Source: Streptomyces sp. DG2A-72
GTDB lineage: Bacteria; Actinomycetota; Actinomycetes; Streptomycetales; Streptomycetaceae
Assembly (NCBI RefSeq): GCF_030499575.1
Contig: NZ_JASTLC010000001.1
Location: forward strand, 2,814,001 to 2,878,000
Length of the DNA: 64,000 bases
Direction of reading: 5' to 3'
The notes below the pieces were generated by a model. It saw nothing but the letters and a program-made list of their open reading frames with translations. It had not been told where the DNA came from and did no database searches. This document shows positions 59,172 through 64,000 of this stretch, piece by piece. A program made the position numbers and the translations under genes. Positions within the stretch are counted from its first letter, which is position 1. Each line of letters begins with the position of its first letter.

Positions 59172-59338
59172 CTCCTGCCGGATTCCGTGCGACCTTCGCC
59201 TTGTCTGTCGGTCGGCGCCGTGAGGATACGAGCACCATCCGGAAATCCGGAGGCAGGGACGGCCAGGGCGCAGGGAGGGAGGCGCGGCGGGGGCTGCCCC
59301 TGACGGTCGACGAGGCGATCGCCCGTCTGTCCGCGTAA
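59150..59338 (+). CDS. Small hypothetical protein, 62 residues
   Basis: Reads MAEEFGVAPAGFRATFALSV, GRRREDTSTIRKSGG and LPLTVDEAIARLSA. The ATG follows GGGGAG at five bases and overlaps the end of the membrane-protein remnant. A terminator hairpin follows. Possibly a surviving small gene of the decayed element; function unknown. Confidence 0.4.
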   Translation: MAEEFGVAPAGFRATFALSVGRRREDTSTIRKSGGRDGQGAGREARRGLPLTVDEAIARLSA

Positions 59339-59381
59339 AGCACGCCCCGTTTCCGGCCTCCCCAAGGGGTGCGCCTCCCTG

Positions 59382-59422
59382 GCCTCCCTGTGCCACGTAT
59401 CCGCAGGCCAGCACAGGGAGGC
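59382..59422. terminator. 12-bp hairpin between convergent genes
   Basis: GCCTCCCTGTGC (59382-59393) pairs perfectly with GCACAGGGAGGC (59411-59422), loop 17 bases, between the 62-residue gene (+) and the transfer-gene remnant (-). Confidence 0.7.
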
Positions 59423-59424
59423 GG

Positions 59425-60165
59425 TCAGGGAGAACTCCCTCGGATCTCGGCGCCTCTCTCCTCCTCGGAGTCGTCTTCCATCACGGCGAGGCGCTGCAAG
59501 ATGGCGTCCTCGACGCTCTCACGGGAGACCATCATGACCCCGTCGTTCTTCTACGGCTTGGCCCCATAGGCTCCAGCTCGGCCTTCAGATCGGCGAACGT
59601 CCAGTCCGCATACACGACGTCGTTGCGCGATCGGAGCCGGTGCAACACCTCCTGCGTGCGCACCCAGGCGTCCTCTCTGAGGACGGCGCAGATGCCTGCG
59701 AGGTAATCGACCGGGCTTCGACGTCCAGCGCCTGCCCGGTTCTGACACCCGACCTGCGTGCCTTGGCCCGGCCGGTGAGGACGACCGCGTCGTCCCCGGA
59801 GATGTACTGCGTGCGCACGGTCACGGAGGCCTGGCCAGGCCATCTTGACGCCACCCGGGACGACCAGAGTTCCGTGGTCGAGGTCGCGGCGCAGCTTGTG
59901 CGGGGCGGCGCCTGCCCGGACCGGCCACCTCGCCGAGTGCCATCTTCGCCTGCGATTCGGTGCCCAGGACGAGGCTGCCACGGATGTGGTTGCCCTCGCG
60001 ACCGCTTGGGCAGGTTCTCGTCCGTCGGGTTCTGCGTACCCTCCCAGATGGGGACGTTGACGGCCCGTCCCTGGTGCCTGAGACGGACTCCCACAGCCAG
60101 CGGATCTGTCGCTGCCGCGCGTGCGGCAGCCAGGCGTCCACGAGCAGCAAAGGCAAGCCACACTC
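59425..60165 (-). pseudogene. Wrecked FtsK/TraB-like DNA transfer gene
   Basis: Recognisable blocks occur in order but in different frames: RHQGRAVNVPIWEGTQNPTD then ENLPKR, GNHIRGSLVLGTESQAKMAL, PHKLRRDLDHGTLVVPGGVK, SVTVRTQYISGDDAVVLTGR, RTQEVLHRLRSRNDVVYADW and, after an in-frame TAG, KNDGVMMVSRESVEDAILQR. These are the C-terminal third of the FtsK/SpoIIIE-type translocases (TraB-like) that move Streptomyces plasmids and integrative elements. At least four frameshifts and one nonsense change are present. Upstream (60165-60250) another frame reads PLGECGLPLLLVDAWLPHAR, not assigned. Confidence 0.7.
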
Positions 60166-60348
60166 GCCGAGCGGGAAGGCGCACTGCGCCCGCGAGTCCG
60201 AGTCGGCCGCCGAATCCTGACGGGAGCGACGGCCGTCTCACGCTCATCTCACAGACCTGACGGAGCCTGACTCACGGCTTCCTGAGCGTCACTCCGGCGG
60301 TCGTCATGGAGCCTATGGTCTCTGCGGACGGCCGCTAGGGTGGCAGAC

Positions 60349-61302
60349 GTGTCGTACGTAGGCCCTGACTTCGAACCGCCCCGTCCCCGCCGCTCCCGGC
60401 GCGGGCCCCTGACTGTCGCCGTTGCCGCGCTCGTGCCGGGTGCGCTGCTGGGGTGGCTGGCGTATGAGGCGGTGGGTGGTACGGGGGGTGGCGGCGAGGA
60501 CGACCGCCCGCAGGCGTCCTCGACCAGCTCGCCGGCCGTGGCTTTCCCGACCGAGGAGGCCGCCTCCCCGACCGAGGACGGCAAGGAGCCGAGCCCGACG
60601 CCCACGCCCGCCAACTCCTCCGGGTCCGGGCCCCTCGCGGGCAAGGTCGTCGTCATCGACCCCGGCCACAACCCCGGCAACTTCCAGCACACGTCCGAGA
60701 TCAACCGCAAGGTGGATATCGGGACGGGCTTGAAGGAGTGCGACACTACGGGCACTTCCACCAACGCCGGTTACACAGAAGCCAAGTTCACGCTCGACGT
60801 CGCCCACCGCATGCGGACGATCCTGGAAGCCCAGGGCGCCACGGTGAAGTTGACCCAGGACGCCGACCGGCCCTACGGCCCCTGCATCGACGAACGCGCC
60901 CGCATCGGCAACGACGCCCGGGCCGACGCCGTCGTCTCCGTCCACGCGGACGGCTCCGGAACCGGCGACCGCGGCTTCCACGTGATCCTTCCGGGCTCAG
61001 TCGACGCCGGCGCCGCCGACACCCGCCCCATCGTCGCCCCCTCACGCGACCTCGGTGAGCGCATCGCGGGCAACTTCGTACGCTTCACGGGCAGTGCGCC
61101 CTCCAACTACGTCGGCGACGGCACCGGACTCGTCACACGTAAGGACCTTGGCGGTCTCAATCTGTCAACGGTTCCCAAGGTGTTCATCGAGTGCGGCAAC
61201 ATGCGCGATAGCAAGGACGAGGCGCTGCTCACCAGTGGCGCGTGGCGGCAGAAAGCGGCGCAGGGGATCTCTGAGGGGATTGTGAGTTTCCTGCGGGGGT
61301 AG
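60349..61302 (+). CDS. N-acetylmuramoyl-L-alanine amidase (Amidase_3)
   Basis: A 317-residue cell-wall hydrolase that cuts the MurNAc-L-Ala bond. A basic N-terminus and one membrane/signal helix (LTVAVAALVPGALLGWLAY) precede a Ser/Thr/Pro linker and the zinc-dependent amidase domain: VVVIDPGHNPGNF (first zinc His), NAGYTEAKFTLDVAHRM (Glu), DAVVSVHADGSG (second His) and VFIECGNMRDSKD (catalytic Glu). GTG at 60349 is preferred because GGTGG stands five bases upstream; GTG 60340 is also possible. Stand-alone gene. Confidence 0.92.
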   Translation: MSYVGPDFEPPRPRRSRRGPLTVAVAALVPGALLGWLAYEAVGGTGGGGEDDRPQASSTSSPAVAFPTEEAASPTEDGKEPSPTPTPANSSGSGPLAGKVVVIDPGHNPGNFQHTSEINRKVDIGTGLKECDTTGTSTNAGYTEAKFTLDVAHRMRTILEAQGATVKLTQDADRPYGPCIDERARIGNDARADAVVSVHADGSGTGDRGFHVILPGSVDAGAADTRPIVAPSRDLGERIAGNFVRFTGSAPSNYVGDGTGLVTRKDLGGLNLSTVPKVFIECGNMRDSKDEALLTSGAWRQKAAQGISEGIVSFLRG

Positions 61303-61460
61303 TGCTCGGCGGGCTGATCCCTGCGGACACCCTGGTCGGGCGGACGATAGTGTCGTCCTTACGATGAGGGGCCACCCCCGCGCTTCACACCGGGGCCTTA
61401 CGGCGACATGGTGACAGCGACGCCTCTACCTACGACGAGACGACCTACGAAGGACCTGAA

Positions 61461-62302
61461 GTGAATATCCGCTCCCTCACTCGAGGCGACGGCGTGGTGA
61501 TCGGAGCAGCGGTGTTGCTGTTGATCGCGTCGTTCCTCGATCTCTACTCGATCGACGGTGCATCCGACAGCAGCGATCTCCCGAGCCTCTGGGGAAGCGG
61601 GCCGGTCGTGCTCGGTGTGGTGCTGGCGGGGCTGATCGGTGCAGCGCTCGTCGTCGTCACCCGTGCGCTGCCGCAGCCGCGCAAGGTCGCGGGGCTCGAT
61701 CTCGGTCAGTTCGGCGCCGCCTTCACGGTCTTCGCCGCGTGGAGCGCCCTCGGCAACATCTTCGACCCGATCGGCGGCGTGGACAACGTCGGCGGTGCGA
61801 CCGACGGTCCCAGCCCTGGCATCGGCCTGATCCTGGCCCTCATCGCGGCCCTGCTCATGGCCGCCGCCGCCATCGCCACCCCCCTGGTCCCCGCCCTCCA
61901 AGCCGCCCTCCTCCCGGCCCCCCGCCCCGCCGCCCCCCAGCCCTACGGCGCCCAGCCCCCCGGCGGCTACGGCTACCCGGGCGCCGGCGCCCGCAGCCCG
62001 GCCAGCCCTACGGCGGTCAGCCGCAGCCGGGCCAGCCCTACGGTGCGCAGCAGCCGCAGGCACCGCAGCCGCAGGCCGCCCAGCCCCAGCCGCAGCCCGG
62101 TGGGGACTTCTCGCCGTTCTGGTTCGCCGTGCCCGTGCCGCGCCCTCTGTTCGCGGAGGACGGTTCGCAGCAGCCGATCGCCGAACTGGCGCCGGGGACC
62201 TGGTACCTGGCCGTCGAGCAGCGCGGTCCGGGGCTGGTCGCGCAGACGCAGGACGGCCGTCGGGGTGTGCTGCAGGACACCTCCGGGATTCAGCGCGGCT
62301 GA
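61461..62302 (+). pseudogene. DUF5336-like membrane protein with an apparent frameshift
   Basis: The first frame encodes four membrane helices (VVIGAAVLLLIASFLDLYSI; GPVVLGVVLAGLIGAALVVV; FGAAFTVFAAWSALGNI; GLILALIAALLMAAAAIATP) and a Pro/Gly/Tyr-rich tail up to GGYGYPGAGA. There (about 61980-61995, a GC-repeat) one base is lost and the tail continues in the next frame as PQPGQPYGGQPQPGQPYGAQ and ends DFSPFWFAVPVPRPLF, WYLAVEQRGPGLVAQTQDGR, DTSGIQRG at 62302. The two halves fit one ~280-residue protein, so either a true frameshift or a base-call error in a repetitive stretch. Confidence 0.75.
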
Positions 62303-62323
62303 GACCGGCAAGTAGCCGTACTA

Positions 62324-62357
62324 CGGCCCCTCACCCTTCCCGGTGAGGGGCCGTTGT
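62324..62357 (+). terminator. Perfect 12-bp hairpin terminator
   Basis: CGGCCCCTCACC (62324-62335) pairs perfectly with GGTGAGGGGCCG (62342-62353), 6-base loop, followed by TTGT, just after the membrane-protein stop. Confidence 0.9.
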
Positions 62358-62411
62358 CGTACAGTCGCAGCCCTTGAAGAATAACTGACACCCCGTCAGG
62401 AGGAGCGGCGT

Positions 62412-63422
62412 ATGCGGCTCGGTCTCGCACTCGGCTACTGGGGCCGCGGCCCCTCCTCCGACCATGTGCCGCTCGCCCAGGAAGCCGAGCGGCTCGGGTA
62501 CGACTCCGTGTGGACGGCGGAGTCCTGGGGGTCGGACGTCTTCACGCCGCTGACCTGGATCGCCGCGCAGACGTCGAGGATCAAGCTGGGTACGGCCGTT
62601 GCGCAGATGGCGGCGCGGTCGCCCACCACCACCGCCATGCATGCGCTGACCCTCGACCATCTCTCCGGTGGGCGGATGATGCTCGGGCTGGGGCTGTCGG
62701 GACCGCAGGTGGTGGAGGGGTGGTACGGCCGTCCGTTCCCGAAGTCGCCGCTGACCGCGACCCGGGAGTACGTCGATGTCGTACGCCAAGTCCTGCGCCG
62801 CGAAGCCCCCGTCGCGCTCGACGGGCGATTTCACTCCCTTCCCTATCGGGGCGAGGACGGTTCCGGGCTCGGTAAGCCCCTCAAGCCCATCACTCATCCC
62901 CTGCGCGCCGAACTCCCCGTCCTGCTCGGCGCGGAGGGGCCGAAGAACGTCGCGCAGACGACCCGGATCGCCGACGGCTGGCTGCCGCTGTACTGGTCGC
63001 CGACCCGTCCCGAGGTGTACGAGGCGTCGCTGACCGACCTTCCTGAGGGCTTCCTCGTCGCCCCCATGGCCCGGGTGCACGTCTGTGACGACCTCGCCGA
63101 AGGGCTCCTCCCCGTCAAGACGATGCTCGGTTTCTACATCGGCGGCATGGGCCACGCCTCCCGCAACTTCCACGCCGATCTGATGGCACGGATGGGGTAC
63201 GAGGAGGAGGCGCGGCGGATTCAGCGGCTGTTCCTGGAGGGGCGGCGGGAGGAGGCCGTACTCGCCGTTCCGGACGCCTTCGCCGACGAGATCTCCCTCG
63301 TCGGACCGCGCGAACGGATCGCCGAGCGGCTGGAGTTGTGGCGCAAGGGGCCGGTGACGGACTTGCTGGCGCTGGCGCCCGACCGGCGGTCGTTGCGGGT
63401 GCTGGCCGAGCTCAAGTCGTAG
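62412..63422 (+). CDS. LLM class F420-dependent oxidoreductase
   Basis: A 336-residue TIM-barrel protein of the luciferase-like monooxygenase family, F420-type: MRLGLALGYWGRG, AQEAERLGYDSVWTAESWGS, TSRIKLGTAVAQMAARSPTT, GGRMMLGLGLSGPQVVEGWY and a late MLGFYIGGMGHASRNFHADL. The pattern matches actinobacterial F420-dependent N5,N10-methylenetetrahydromethanopterin-reductase-like enzymes that reduce unsaturated metabolites. The ATG follows CAGGAGGAG. Substrate unknown; stand-alone. Confidence 0.92.
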   Translation: MRLGLALGYWGRGPSSDHVPLAQEAERLGYDSVWTAESWGSDVFTPLTWIAAQTSRIKLGTAVAQMAARSPTTTAMHALTLDHLSGGRMMLGLGLSGPQVVEGWYGRPFPKSPLTATREYVDVVRQVLRREAPVALDGRFHSLPYRGEDGSGLGKPLKPITHPLRAELPVLLGAEGPKNVAQTTRIADGWLPLYWSPTRPEVYEASLTDLPEGFLVAPMARVHVCDDLAEGLLPVKTMLGFYIGGMGHASRNFHADLMARMGYEEEARRIQRLFLEGRREEAVLAVPDAFADEISLVGPRERIAERLELWRKGPVTDLLALAPDRRSLRVLAELKS

Positions 63423-63449
63423 GTCAACTCACCGTCGTACGGCCGGTGT

Positions 63450-64000
63450 TCACTGGAAGATGGAGACCGGGTTCAGTGTGAGGACGCGCGTCGCGGCGTT
63501 CCAGGTGCGCACCCTGCCCAGGCAGGTCGCCGCGAACTCCTCGTCCTCCGCGTAGCTGTCCACCCCGAACTCCTCGCGGACCCAGGACTCCTCGCAGGTG
63601 ATCTTCACATGCGCGGGTGGCATGAGGTTTCCGTAGCGGGCGCGCAGGACGACCTGGTCGCCGTCCACTCTGCGGACCGTGAACATGCCGGACACCGAGA
63701 CATAGGCCGGCGGTCTGACCGCGCTCAGCGGTGCGCTGTGCTCGTCGTCGGTGCCCCGCAGTTCGTTGGCGAGGGTCGCGGTGGGGACGAGTTTTCCGGT
63801 GGTGAGGTCGGCGTCCACCACCATGTCCCGCTCCCGGAGCCGGTCCATGATGAGGCGGATGGTCTTCATGGGGGTGTTGGGCTCCCAGTACTCGGTACGG
63901 GTCGCCGTGCTCGTGTCACGCTTCGCGTTGCCGCCGCCGACGGTGAACTTGCTGAATACGCCGAACCCGGTGGAGACGCTGGTCTCCTGGGAGACGTTCA
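63450..64000 (-). CDS. Hypothetical protein (partial, start outside window)
   Basis: The C-terminal ~183 residues lie in the window; the frame remains open to the edge (NVSQETSVSTGFGVFSKFTV; GGGNAKRDTSTATRTEYWEP; IRLIMDRLRERDMVVDADLT; VSGMFTVRRVDGDQVVLRAR; EFAATCLGRVRTWNAATRVL). An in-frame ATG at 63867-63869 is probably internal because good coding sequence continues upstream of it. No signal or membrane helix in this part. I do not recognise the family. Confidence 0.7.
   Translation of the reverse strand, partial: NVSQETSVSTGFGVFSKFTVGGGNAKRDTSTATRTEYWEPNTPMKTIRLIMDRLRERDMVVDADLTTGKLVPTATLANELRGTDDEHSAPLSAVRPPAYVSVSGMFTVRRVDGDQVVLRARYGNLMPPAHVKITCEESWVREEFGVDSYAEDEEFAATCLGRVRTWNAATRVLTLNPVSIFQ

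Noticed and set aside
1..64000. tRNA, rRNA, prophage structural genes, complete insertion sequences
   Set aside because: Looked for cloverleaf ends, capsid/tail-like proteins, DDE transposase cores and terminal inverted repeats; only one transposase tail (14515-14630) was found.

Overview
The window is a high-GC actinobacterial chromosome segment, almost certainly Streptomyces. The signs are near-universal G/C third codon positions, GGAGG-type ribosome sites, frequent GTG starts, many 4-base ATGA/GTGA overlaps between co-directional genes, a Tat-exported PhoD phosphatase, a SigE-type sigma factor, many DesK/NarL-type two-component pairs and an actinobacterial type A RNase P RNA. No tRNA, rRNA, CRISPR array or biosynthetic gene cluster was seen.

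Layout. 0-9.9 kb: ordinary metabolic and transport genes (serine hydrolase end, Bcr/CflA transporter, Gfo/Idh oxidoreductase, PhoD phosphatase, SDR, aldo/keto reductase, SnoaL-like, DoxX, MazG-like, a large membrane protein). 9.9-14.3 kb: two small gene remnants, then a CPBP protease/histidine kinase/response regulator operon and a lipoprotein hydrolase. 14.5-26.2 kb: an accessory island with defence character, holding a broken helicase joined to a transposase tail, a small toxin-antitoxin-like pair, a SLOG-type nucleotide-binding protein with a small partner facing a divergent EcsC protein, a PIN-like nuclease, a single-chain restriction-modification enzyme, a GmrSD/DUF262 remnant and a DUF234 ATPase with a palindromic promoter.

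26.3-38.2 kb: housekeeping core: rnpB, an EamA exporter whose tail runs into rnpB, AraC, Uma2, MerR, an RNB ribonuclease, yaaA, eda, an RNase H/phosphatase fusion with a repeat-expanded linker, a zinc-ribbon protein and a Nif3 protein. 38.2-41.4 kb: an SDR/alcohol dehydrogenase/MaoC operon behind a promoter with a KstR-type operator. 41.5-45.2 kb: an ABC exporter with a DesKR-like two-component pair, the kinase frameshifted. 45.3-50.2 kb: sigma factor with a membrane partner and two MFS exporters. 50.4-53.7 kb: an AraC regulator and a secreted ricin-type lectin overlapping a secreted sialidase-like protein.

53.8-60.2 kb: accessory, decaying DNA. A VapBC toxin-antitoxin module lies between two direct copies of one methyltransferase gene, followed by damaged genes (methyltransferase with an internal deletion, DUF6879-type locus, XRE fragment, small membrane proteins) and a wrecked FtsK/TraB-like transfer gene, suggesting a dead integrative element. 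60.3-64 kb: core again: cell-wall amidase, a membrane protein with an apparent frameshift, an F420-type LLM oxidoreductase and a partial unknown gene at the edge.

Family names rest on motif recognition from the translated sequence; no database search was run.
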